A stretch of 64,000 nt of DNA, from positions 28,769,715-28,833,714 of the forward strand of contig OX463829.1 of the NCBI GenBank assembly GCA_949825045.1, written 5' to 3'. The notes under the pieces are model-generated. The model did no database searches. It was not told the origin of the DNA and worked only from the letters and a program-made list of their open reading frames with translations. Positions 26,201 through 38,200 of the stretch are shown here, one piece after another. Both the position numbers and the translations under genes were made by a program. Position 1 is the first letter of the stretch. The number at the start of each line of letters is the position of its first letter. This DNA comes from Argyresthia goedartella. Lineage: Eukaryota; Arthropoda; Insecta; Lepidoptera; Argyresthiidae.

Positions 26201-29200
26201 AAATCGGTCCATCCGGTCTCGAGTTTTAATAAACCTCACCAATGATGAAAGATGTTTTCATTTTTATAATAAAAGATAGTTTTTGATTTATGATATGACG
26301 AAAAATATATAATGTATATCACATTACTACGCATTCCATCAAATATTAACGCTACATTTTGAAGGTTACACTTCAAACCCAACATTACAGTCATGCGTAG
26401 TTAATAGAAATATAATATGTACCTACAAATTTGTACCGAACCCTCGCCTCGGTGCGCGAACGACTCGCACTTTGTTTTTAAGTTTGTATATGATATAATA
26501 AAGATATATGTGTTTGAGTTAGATTTTTATTAGATCTCGCAGAAAACCGTCACCATTTTACCATATGAGGTGGCGGGGGGCAGTTGTACCCAAATTAAGC
26601 CAGTATTTCAACAGTTAATTTTGCGTGACATGGCTTGGCCAATCCAATCGCGCTCACTATGCAGGTATTAATCTTGAAGGTCATTACGGCCTGAAATACG
26701 ACATGTACAGATTTCTAGTTTTATCCCGAAATTCCTACAAAATCAGGAACTGCCGACGAAAACACAGGGCAAGCAGTCGCAGGTAGGTAGTGTGCAGTGG
26801 AATGGAATTCCCTGTTTATGATGTGTGGTTCAATCATTGCCGACCCGTCACACGCACCAGTGTGCATTCAATATGTCCCGTTTTTGTCCCGTTTTTATTC
26901 AAAATCAGTGCCACCCTATTAGAAAGAGATAAATAACCCACCATCGACCCCTCTCGCTCGGCTCGTATTTTTGGCTAGAGTAAGCATTCCTGTTAGAGTA
27001 GTACTTCCATGCTTTTAAGACAAGATTGAAAGAGCATTTCCTTTCTCTTTTGTGATAGGTACTTTTATATATGTATATATAAGTAGTATATGTTTGATAT
27101 ATATAAAAATTTTTGCTTTTGTATTTTATTTAGTATATATCATTTATTAAATTATTATGTTTTAGTTGTAAACAATTAGATGTGTACAGTTTTATTGCGC
27201 ACTAGGACTCTCCTGTTGCACAATTTTTCCTGTCCTACCTAGGTTTGCTGGTAGAAATCTCTCTTTAGAGATAAGCTCGCCTTTGCTCATAAAATGTTTT
27301 GTTACCTTACTATTAAGATTTCTGTGCAATAAAGAATATGAATATGAATATGAATATGAAAGTATAGCCAGGGTCCAGCACTTGCCCGTCAGCGCTGGGC
27401 ACAGAAATTAAAACTAAGTTGTCAAAACTAAGGCCACTACTAAACAATTAAATCCTAAAAATATTAAATATGGTCGCCCTGTGGATATACACCTTATAAC
27501 TATACACTCTAAATCAATTAGAGAATGCCACCATAAAGCACAATAAAAAATAACACACAAAAATTTCTTATAAAAACAATAAAAAATATTAAATAAAATT
27601 TATTAAAAAAAAATAAGTGGTGGGCTCCGAGACTATAAACCTAAACAATATAGCACCCTAAACCACACTGGATATCAAATCCAAGCTATTTTTAATATAA
27701 TGTAGGTAGCCGTGAACCTTCTAGAAGTGGCCTTTCCGATATGACCTGCACTTCTACTGAGGTCAGCAAAATCAGCTTAATACCCCTTAAATAGCCCGAC
27801 CCTGCTCTGCAAACCGAAATAACACTGCAGTACTATAGAACCCGACGTTCTACCTCAAGTAATACAATATAGTTACTTCGCGGAATGACCTTTTAAACCT
27901 TATGCACACAACAGTCGTTTCCGACTACAAATTTATAATAATCGTTAACTAAATCGTTAATTATACGTTCACTAACCGAAAATGAACCTAAATTGTGGTA
28001 TACCGACCACAAAATACTCACTCACAACAAAGATTGCCGACCAATCTGAGGTACCCTCTCCCACTACAAAAAAACAACCCTACTACCGTCCGTGAATCGA
28101 TTTCCTACTAGGAAACCGCGCCTTTGCTACCAAAATGTTAAATCCACGCCTCAACCGAAAGGGTGGAATCTTTGAAGGGTTGTTTTACAGTGGAATGTCA
28201 CAAAGTAGTACTGACCTTGACGCCGTCGACTGGTATGCGAAAGTTCAGATTCGAGGCAGGAGTACGGGATGAGGAACACAAGGGTGGGGGGTGTTGGGAG
28301 TCGAATCTTACTCATGTCGTAGCCCGCTGCTGGTGCTGTCGTGATGCTGCCGACTACAAGGGTCGCTATTCGAGCGCGACGAATTGATTACCGAATCATT
28401 TCAACCTTTCACAGCACGAAGCACTCACTACGATGACGTGAAATCTACTTATTTCTTGACGATTATTACGAGATTATTATAAATAACATTCTGCCAAAGC
28501 CCCGATGCTTGACGCCGAAAATTTTACCACGCGCAAAGTGACATTTTTATCTATGCAAGTGACAGCTAGCTAGTGATGTTCCGATCACTCGCGGTCGATC
28601 CGCGCAACCAAAAAACCGAGGTGCGTTCCGAAGCATAAATATTAAACAAGTACACTCTCGGTTCTCATACATTTGACATTTGATTTTCAAGTCAATATAT
28701 CTATGAACACATAATGTATGTGAGGAAAAATATCAGCAGCTTTAAAACCATTGATAGCCGCCACGATGTACAAACTAAGAATAAACATAAACTTTATTTT
28801 CCAATGTTCAGACTCACAAAAGTTAGCAGTTCTTTTATGGTATGGTGGTATTATCTTTTTCTGTATACGCTTCTACAATAAAATTCCGCAAGAAATAGAA
28901 AACTTGACTGAAGCTCGATTCAAAAAATGTATAAAGCACACTTTGTGCACTAAGGCCTACTACAAAATTAATAACTTTTTACAAGACGCCGACATCTGGC
29001 ATTAAACCAGTTCATTGCACCCAATATATTATGTTCTATGTAATAATTAGGCACCTACTTAATGTTATATTATGCTTTCTTGATTATGTTATGACGTTCA
29101 TTAAGTCTCAATTTTTGTGCTATTATGAATAAAAATCTTTGAACTTGAACTTAACTGTGTTTGCGGTGTCTACCAGTATAAATGTCTGTGGTTTTATACC

Positions 29201-32200
29201 TGTCACCAATCCCCAATATCCTCTCAGTTAGCACGACCACAGCCTGGTCTCCATCGAGCAACTCTCCCTGAAGCCTGGCTATCGGCACCACCGTGACAAT
29301 CGCGGAGTAGAGAGACAATCGGGCAGCTTCCAGAGATAGGATGTCTGTGAGGGAGTCTTGAGCAGGCGTGGAGTGGAGTATCTGAATAAAAAGCACACAC
29401 ATGTACTTTGGCATGGCCGTAGCTGGTAGAGTGCATTTCATATAGCTTTTCCCTTCGCCGTTGGCTGGCTGTAGTGGAGATCTGTCAACCGTCAACGAAA
29501 AAAATGGGCAAAAAAATATGCGGCTGCCAGATTAACATTACAACTCACCGGTTCAAAAATAGCACGTTTGCGTAAGTAGCTTATACACACGGACACAACC
29601 TCGTCACAATACATAAATTAAATACAAATATCACCTACGAGAATAGGTTACGAATATGATAATTTATAGTATATAGTATTGTTATCTTGAACACACTTTA
29701 GGCGGTGGATGCGGGGTGCTCAGGATCAGAGTAGATGGAAAAAAAAAACATCACCGTAACAAAGTCTGTATATAATAAATATTAGAGGACAATCTTACAC
29801 AAATCGAACTAGGCCCATAGTAAGCTCAACAAGGCTTGTGTTATGGGTGCTAGACGACGATATATTTAATAGAGAGAACTAGATATGAAAAACATAGAAA
29901 ACATCCAAGACTAAGAACCAAATATTCGAGCTCATCAAACAAATATTTCCCTTTACCGGTATTCGAGCCCAGGACTGTTAGCTTCGCAGGCAGGGTCACT
30001 AACCGCTACGCTAAAGCGGTCGTCGTATATTATTCTTAAGACAAATTACTTATCTCACTAGTATATGGTCAGCACCGGGTTTGGAAGTATATTTATATCA
30101 CATTCATTAATTTATTTTATCTACACACGTATCATAAACCCTCTTTACTGCGTACAAAAACCGCACGTTACGATCAGCATAATGTTAAAGTACTTGGTAA
30201 AAACTCATTTCTTATCTGAAAAATTACACATTATGACCATAATGTGTAATTTTTCTACATATTATGACATTCAAATTTCGAACGCCGACGCCCGCCTGCG
30301 TGCCGCCCCTAGTTTGTCTGTGAAGTTGGTAATGACATTCAAATTTCGAACGCCGACGCCCGCCTGCGTGAAGTTGGTACTACAGAACAAGCTAAACAAT
30401 TGCAGAGCCACAATGCCGGTCAAATAGAGCTTATGATATGTGTGTAGATAAACTAGTGTATGTAACTGTACATAATTAGGCATTAAAACTCTCGAGTGAT
30501 ATTATTATGAAACGCGCCGACTCTCGAGTATTAATGCCCTCCATTATGTAGCAGTCACATAAACTACTATTAAGGTACAGATTCACCAAATTTTGTTTCA
30601 TTATATTTATTTTACTAAATACTTACTCGAACCCAAGAATTCTCTCCATTTTCCAGCACATACATCGTCAATAGCAATATTCCACATACAGACTTCGTAT
30701 CCATGGGCGTATCGTCGTCACCCAAAAGGTACTGAATACTGGAACTTATGTCCGTAAAGTTAGAGGTCACATCCTCTGTATTGTGTGATGATACTCTTTG
30801 AATAATGTGAAGTAAGAGACGTAAAGAAGAATGAGCTAGAATGAAGATCTCGTGCTTTTCTGTTGGTGGTAGTGGGTCTGTGTGCCTGGAATTTTAAACA
30901 TAGTTTTAAATTAGCCCAAGTTAGATAGCCAAAACGAAAATAAACAAACATTGCGGTTGTGGCTCTGCCTACCATGCGAGAGGTCCCGGGTTCGATCCCC
31001 GGCTGGGGGTAAAAACAAACCCAGGTCTTGGATGTTTATATACATAGTCAGGTCATAAGTTCTGTCACATGTGCAATATGAAATAATTTAGACATGTTTA
31101 TTATTTATGTAAACATTTATATAGCAAAATGAACTTAATAAAACATAGATTCTTATGGTAATAAAGTTTATTCAAAATGACCCCCGCGATTTTGAATACA
31201 GGCCTTTATTCTGCGCGGCCAGTCGTCTATCGCAGTACGAACGAGGTCCATGTCAATATCGGCGGCTGCCTTAATCAAGGATGCCTTGAGTGACTCCAAA
31301 TCAGGATGAGGCTTTGAGCAGGCCTTTTCCTCCAAGTGTTGCCATATCTTGTAATCTAACGGACTCAAATCTGGACTGGAGGAGGGCCAGTCTTCGTGCC
31401 GGATGAAGTCGATTTCACGCGCCGCCAGCCAGTCTTGTGTGCTTTTCGCTCTATGAGCTGGCGCAGAATCTTGTTGGAATACCCAGTGCCTGTTATTAAA
31501 CATGGTATGAGAAACAGATTCCACAAGCTTCTTGAGGACTGTATTTTGATACACAACTGCATTCGTTTTTACGCCTTTCTCACAAAAATGTACCTCAGTT
31601 AAGCCCCAATAAGAGACTCCCAACCAAACCATGAGCGAGGATGGAAAATGACCTCGTTGGACACGCGGAATACGGTTGCTCGCTTCTTCACTGGTGTGTA
31701 CGTACACCTTATTATTTTGTTTGTTGTAGCTCTCTTCCACGGTGAAATTTTTTTCATCCGAAAAAATAATTTCCCGATGCTTTTTTCCCGCGTACCGCTT
31801 CAACAAAGCGCGGCATCTCTTCAGTCTCAGGTCCATTAAACGAGCGTCCAAACGATGTCCTGTTTTTCTTCGATATGCCCTAAGCCCTAAGTCTTCATTT
31901 AACACGCTTTTCACCGTGGTCCTGCTTAACCCCATCTGAAGGGCCAACAGTTTCTGCTTACGTATGGGATTTCTTTGAATTCGCGCCTTCACAGCTTTTA
32001 TCACTGCTGGAGTCCTAACAGAGCGAGGGCGACCACTTCTTGACCTGTCATCTACACTAGAGTCTTCATTGTATCGTTTTATGGTACGATAAACGAATCT
32101 TTTGGTTATATTCAAATTTTTCAGTAAGTCGAAAATCTGAATTGGCGCGTAACCGCAACGATGCAACGCAATAACTGCGACACGGTTTTCTTTAAGTGTC

Positions 32201-35200
32201 CACTCCATATTTAAAAATGAGGAAAATTCTAAAAAGTACACATTTTTATTTTCATGAAAAATTCGAAATTCGAATTCAATAAACTTTTTTGTGGCCAGCG
32301 TTCTAAATTCAAAAGTTTTTATTGTGTGACAGAACTTATGACCTGACTGTGTATGTGTGACGTCGCTGTTTCTGGTTGCCACGACACAGGGTATCCTAGT
32401 ATGGGCCTAGAAGCAATGTATGTGCCTGTATGCAAATGTTTATGTTATGTTATGTTTATTATGTCACACCTTTTTCCCGTACAAGAAAACAGGCATAGTT
32501 GCATTTTAGAAAGGCATTCTGTAGTTAATTTACAGTGCAGTAAAGAGATTTTAATACATAGAAAAGAAAGAACTATTTTTGCCAACAATTTTAGCATATT
32601 CTGGGAAATCCAACCTTTGGATTTCATTGCTTGGTAATATCCTATTCCTCTTGGTAACCAATCAAGATTCAGAGCGGAGTGCACCAACCTACGTTGTGCC
32701 TACAATAAGAAGACCAAAGTCCAAATCCCATGAAAAATCCTGCATGCTTAAATTGATATAGGTATTTAAGGATTAGGTACCTTAGTGTCGCCATGCAGCA
32801 GTTCAACGAATCCTTCAGATACTGAGCAGCCTCCACTTCACACTTCCTCAGAGCCTCCATCCCGGTGGGGAAGTTCTCTATGCACACCGCGAGTTTGAAC
32901 ACAACCTCGCTAAAAACCTTGTAATTGTCAGTATTGCGAGATATTATGCTGCAGATTTCGGATGATAGGGTTGTGGAGAAAGGCTGCTGTAGTCCAACGG
33001 TCTTTGTTATGTGTCTGGAAAACACAAGAAGTTTGATTACTTGATGATGGATTCATAAACATTTACACACAGCAACATACATTGCCTTTGGTCTGGCACT
33101 GGGTCTTTATGCGTTTTTTTTACTGCATCGCGATTTGGAATGTTAGTTCAAGTTCATCAAAGATTTTATGTTTTTTATTTTATTTCATTATAGCACAAAA
33201 ATTGAGTCTTAATGAACGTCATAACATAATCAAGCAAGCATAATCAAACATTAAATAGGTGCCTCATTATTACAAAATATATAGGGTGCAATGAATTTAA
33301 TTCCAGATGTCGGTGTCTTGTAAAAAATCATTAATTTTGTAGAAGGCCTTTGTGCACAAAGTGTGCTTTATACATTTTTTAATTTAATCGAGCTTCAGTT
33401 AAGTTTTGTATTTCTTGCGGAATTTTATTGTATAAACGTATACGGTGTCCCACAAAATAACTACTGATGAGTCTGAACATTGGATAAGAAAGTTTATGTT
33501 TATTTCAAGTTTGCACATTGTGGCGGCTATCAATGGTTCTAAAGCTACTGATATTTTTCCTCGCATACTTACATTATGTTTTCATAGATATATTGACTTG
33601 CAACTGTTAGAATGTTGGTTTCTTCTAAAAATCTCTCAGAGACTCTCTATTACCTAGCTTATAAATAAATCGGATCGCTCTCTTTTGCAAAATGAAGATT
33701 GTCTCAATGTCAGCAGCCCGTCCCCATAGTACAGTGCTACTCAAAGTGGGGTACGCGAACCCTTAGGGGTTCGTCATTTGATGGTAGGGGGTACGCGAAA
33801 AGATTTACGTAATGGCGGCTGGATGGCTGGCAAGCAATAATTACGAGACGCATGGCACGCCTGTCAGCGCGCGCGCGACAACTGAGAGCATAAATGCTGG
33901 TTTGAGTATTAAGCAACAGGAGTCATTACTAGAAATGTCCGCAGATGAAACTCTTCAAGCTGATTTCAGAAGGATGTCTTTGATTGAATTTTGGACAGTT
34001 AGACTGGAAGAATATCCCGAACTCTCACGAAAAGCGGTGAATTTTCTTCTACCGTTTGCAACCGTCTAAGTATGTTACTTATGTGAGAGTGGGTTTTCAC
34101 ATCTACTAATGATAAAAACCAAGTACAGAAATCGACTTAATGTTGAGCCAGAATTAAGATTAAAATTGTCGAAAATTGCTCCTAAAATAGACATCACATT
34201 AATATTAAAAACATATTTATTTTTGTCACTGTAATGCCTTTTATTAAAATATAAAACCGTGTTAACTAGAATTTATTATTTTCATTTTGACAGGAGCGGG
34301 GTTAGGGGTTCGCAGTCATTTGGCAACATTAACAGGGGTACGTGGGGCCATAAGTTTGAGAAACCCTGCCATAGTAGTATGCCGTAGGACATAAGGCTAT
34401 GGAAATAACTAAAACATACACGCCTAGCAGTTGCAACGTCAGTCAATTCCCTGATTCTTTTAACCGCATATGCTGCGGAGCTATGTCTATGTGCTAATTT
34501 TACAATATGGGGACCCCACTGTAGTTTGGCATCAACAGTGATGCCGAGAAATACAGTTTCATCTACGAGTTTTAGTTTGTCTTTCCCCAATACAAAGTTA
34601 CTCTCAACTTGCCTTACATTAGGTAAAGTGAATTTTACGCACTTTGTCTTATTGAATTCAGAAGCAAGTTATTGGCAGTAAACCAGTGTAGTACTCGCAA
34701 CAGAGCATTATTTATTTCCTCTAAGTCATTTTCCAGTCTCCTGATTTAAAAAAATGGTGACGTGTCATCTGCAAATAATAATCATCATATGTCTGATATG
34801 TTTTGTAACATGAATGGCAAATAATTTTTCACGCCACTGCTCGGAAATATGGCCAAAGATGGATTGAAATGAGAGTAGAAAGTAGTTCTTAGTAGTACAA
34901 TTCAAAAACAGTCAAACAATGTAGATTTGCAAAGTAAAATGTAGTGTTTAGCGGCCTTTTTAGGGTTCCGTATCCGAAGGGTTCGAATCCGGTACTGAGC
35001 ATGCTATGTACTAATGAGATAAGTAAAGTAATCTGTTTTTCACATTTTTTTTACAATTTGCACCGAATTCGAATGTTTGTACTTATTATTTATTTAATCG
35101 TTAACAGAAATTAAGTTGTTTCTTTGATAGTCTTGCTTGAGTGTGGTTCAAGCTTACTCGTATCCGGGTAAGTAAAGGCCTGTGCCTCACGGTGGGTGGG

Positions 35201-38200
35201 GGGGGGGGATATTAATGGGCCACAATACATTCATATTGTACAATACATTATGAAATAATAATACAGATCTGGATTCGTATTATTATTACTACAATACTTC
35301 TGGATTCTCAAAATTTTGTTATTAGATAGAAGATCAAACCGCTTTACGAGGTTGATGCTTCCAAAAAACAAGTATTGAATAAAAGGCTAAACTTCTTGAG
35401 TAGCGACTTCTTCTCAACGAGGGTCACGTGATGACGGTGTTATGTTGTGGCGTAAATCAAACCATACCGCGAGTCAGGGTACAGGCAGCGCCATCTAGTA
35501 GCGAACAATATCTCATTCATAAAGCCGGGTTTAGAGCTGCGCGGAGAGTCCGCGGGGACCGTACGCCTCGCGGTTCCTCAGTACCGTCAAGACCTAGACT
35601 AGTGTCAAGTCTACCGTTAACACCTTACTGTGAAGATCCGAACACATTATATTCCAGCTTCTTCAAATCTGTATCTGCAGAATTTGAAAAGGTTTTCAAT
35701 CTGACAAAAGTGAGAACGGACAACAAATCAAAATTCTCTGAATGGGCAACAGAGGATATGAGCAAAAATCCTTTGATCACAGTCCTGAGTTTAACGTCTT
35801 TGTCAAAAATTATTCTAAAAATTTCAGGAAAGACTGCCACAAAGCCAAGTGCCTACATCTTAACAATAAAATCAAAGCTTCTGGCGACAAAATTAAAACT
35901 ACATGGAACATTATTAAAAAAGAGACTGGCAAGGTTAGGTCTAGTGAATCTAGTTTTAATTTAAAAGTTAACGACCAATTACTCTCATCAAACGAGGACG
36001 TTGCTAACGCATTTGAAAAGTTCTTCAGTCATTGTTAAATCTAGGTACAACAAATGTAGGTATATAAGATAGTGCGCGCAATGATTTCGGTCGAGCATGG
36101 CGTTTTACATTAATTATATTTTCTTTTTCTTCACACATTATTAGGAACTTAGTTTTATTATAGATATTGATAATATTACAGTATTCAAATATTGCTGTGC
36201 TGTCATCTTTGTATTGAATTTTTATCTTTGATGGTACAATCTTTTTTAGAATACTTAACTGTAGTAGATTAATTCCACGCCTCAACCGAACGGCGTGGAA
36301 TCATGAGGGGCTGGGTTGTTGCCAGCACGGGAGAAAAGATCTTGATTGTTACCTTACCTTGTCGTCGCAGACCGGAGATCGAAAGCTCGATTCGAGGCAG
36401 GAATGCGGGATAGGATAGCACAAGTTTGGGATAGGAGAGGAACCGAACCGTCACTATTTGGCGCCGACGCTGTCGCCGGCGTGCTGCTTGCCGACACGAG
36501 GAGTCGCCGTCCGATACGACGATGTCCTTCACAACACAAATCACTCAACCGCTGACGCGAATCTACTTATTTCCCGACGATGTTTATGATGAGCACTCCG
36601 ACCAGGCCCGACGCCTGTATTTGGTAATTTTTTTTTTTTTTTTTATTCTTATTTATTTTATAAGCCATACATCTTATGATTAATTCAGCTTAAAAATAAT
36701 TAACAAAGTTACAGTGCTTACAGTATTACTGTATTTGGTAATTGTTACACCGAATTACAATCACTGGCCCGACGCCTGAGCAGACATGTTTGTTCTCCCG
36801 ACGAGAAAAGACGGGACCCTATTACTAAGACTTCGCTGTCCGTCCGTCCGTCCGTCCGTCCGTCTGTCACCAGGCTGTATCTCAAGAACCTAGCTAGCTA
36901 GAGAGTTGAAATTTTCACAGATTATGTATTTCTGTTGCCGCTATAACAACAAATACTAAAAAACAGGATAAAAGAAATATTTAAGGGGGCTCCCATACAA
37001 CAATTCTTTCAATACCACATACAAACTTATGGATGCACCTGGTTACGTACATGGAGTGTGAAAGTAACCGCACCAATAACTTTGTAAACAATATTTTGCT
37101 GTGTAAAATCCAAACTATTCACTCCACACCATCGCTTCCATTGAACGGTGGTACGGAACCCTTCGTGCGCGAGTCCCACTCGCACTTGGCCGGTTTTTTA
37201 CTTTCTACTCTGCTATTGGTCGATCATTTTTGACATTAGTAACTCGTTCAGAAAATAAAAAAAATATTATTGTCGTGTTGTCCGGTATAAAATACAGTTC
37301 GAAATCACCAAAAATGTTTGACAGCCACATGGTGTGTACTCAACCTGTTTTATTTCCTTACATTAGGCATGAAAAGCACATAGTAAATGCCTCGGTAGAA
37401 AGTGCAATAGATGGACTCGCATCGTCGCGGGCCTCACCTGCGGCTCGGCCCGCGAACTAACTCGTCCATCTATTGCTTACTTTCTATACCTGGGCAACAA
37501 TGTACTATTCACACCTTTCGTTCGGAAAAGTAAATTTTACTACACGACGAGAGGGAGCAAAATGCTAACTTTCTGTTTAAGCTACTTTTTAATTTATTCA
37601 TTGGCATGTAGGATTTACGCAATGTGCCAATAGAAAACAGATCTTAATAAAATAATCGATTGTAATTTCATCGTAATCGATTAAAAACGAACATGTTTCA
37701 AGTTTTAACTTTAACAACGTTATATGAAAATTTTAGAATTTTTCGTGTTATTTAAAAAAATTGTCAAAATCAAAAAAATCAAAATCAAAAATCATTTATT
37801 TCCATATGATGTTGTTACATCACTTAGATCCGTCATTACATTTTTTTGGGTGAGTTCACTAACACAATGGCGGAATCTGTGGAGAAGAGCTCACCGAGGA
37901 AACTCCACAGTCGTCGCATCTTTTGCGTTTCCTTTTTTAAATAAAATATTGTCAAATTACAAAATGAATGCTAATTATATATCGAAACAGCCTGTTACTC
38001 AAACAATCTATTCCCATGGACATCTGTCCTCTAAATAATCAGATATCCTATAGTAACCTTTTTTTATACAATTTCTGTTTTATTATTATTTTAAACTTGT
38101 CTAAAGGTAAGTTTTTAATATCAGTAGGGACCTTATTGTAATAGCGTATACAATTGCCTTTAAAAGAATTACTAATTTTATGTAGTCGGCTTACATAAGC

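Larger units (their letters stand above)
22525..27011 (+). mobile_element. P-superfamily DNA transposon, coding-intact
   Basis: A 4487-bp insertion is flanked by CTTTTAAG on both sides (22517-22524 and 27012-27019). An 8-bp duplication is the P and hAT hallmark, and the LINE frame is continuous when one copy is removed. Subterminal inverted repeats ACGAGCCGAGTGAGAG (22626) and CTCTCGCTCGGCTCGT (26951) pair, extending with divergence to about 50 bp. Outer ends share AACAGGACTGCATTC (22527) with the inverse of 26980-26994. The left tip may be slightly truncated relative to the right. It carries one three-exon THAP transposase gene without a stop. Confidence 0.9.
21836..27359 (+). mobile_element. 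5'-truncated CR1/Jockey-group LINE split by a P-like transposon
   Basis: The LINE starts mid-ORF2 at about 21836 and ends in a GAATAT microsatellite tail (27334-27359), with AAGTAT on both sides as target duplication. Coding sequence stops at 22524 and resumes at 27012 with the same 8 bp, CTTTTAAG. Rejoined across the insertion, the frame runs into the C-terminal segment TRLKEHFLSLL and a stop. It inserted into the BEL/Pao leader. Confidence 0.88.
15908..28648 (-). mobile_element. BEL/Pao LTR retrotransposon with nested insertions
   Basis: Two 513-bp LTRs (15908-16420 and 28136-28648), both starting TGTTAAATCC and ending TTAAACA on the plus strand, bound the element. The 5-bp target duplication AGTAC is at 15903-15907 and 28649-28653. 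The LTRs differ at 7 positions, about 1.4%. Internal coding on the minus strand gives gag, protease, RT, RNase H and integrase in the BEL/Pao order, broken by three frame-changing lesions and four stops. A LINE carrying a P-like transposon separates the leader from gag. The coding part is visibly GC-richer than the intron around it. Confidence 0.96.
30955..32445 (+). mobile_element. Family-1 SINE interrupted by a maT transposon
   Basis: The head (30955-31042) has GTGGCTCTGCCTACCATGCG, the B box GGTTCGATCCC and CCCAGGTCTTGGATG. The tail resumes at 32352 with GTGACGTCGCTGTTTCTGG and GGTATCCTAG. Removing the maT and one TA restores the order seen in the uninterrupted copy at 7570. Confidence 0.9.
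33143..34840 (-). pseudogene. CR1/Jockey-group LINE RT relic, split by a hAT element
   Basis: Reading down from 34840, a damaged FADDTS-like region leads to DETVFLGITVDAKLQWGPHI and SYFHSLMSYGILLW. The frame continues beyond the hAT insertion as GRAADIE then IFILQKRA-like sequence. The tail matches the LINE fragment at 28654. It is closely related to the better preserved element at 37765-41395. Many stops make it a fossil in THADA intron 2. Confidence 0.85.

Noticed and set aside
32209..32382. Upstream 58 codons of the maT transposase frame
   Set aside because: They extend through the terminal repeat into SINE sequence, so they are not part of the transposon gene.
33724..34376. Domesticated hAT gene
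   Set aside because: Only a C-terminal fragment with a stop remains, between clear transposon ends.
35428..35619. N-terminal part of a 178-codon frame
   Set aside because: Only the segment from about 35620 resembles LINE protein; the upstream part is unrelated and probably chance.
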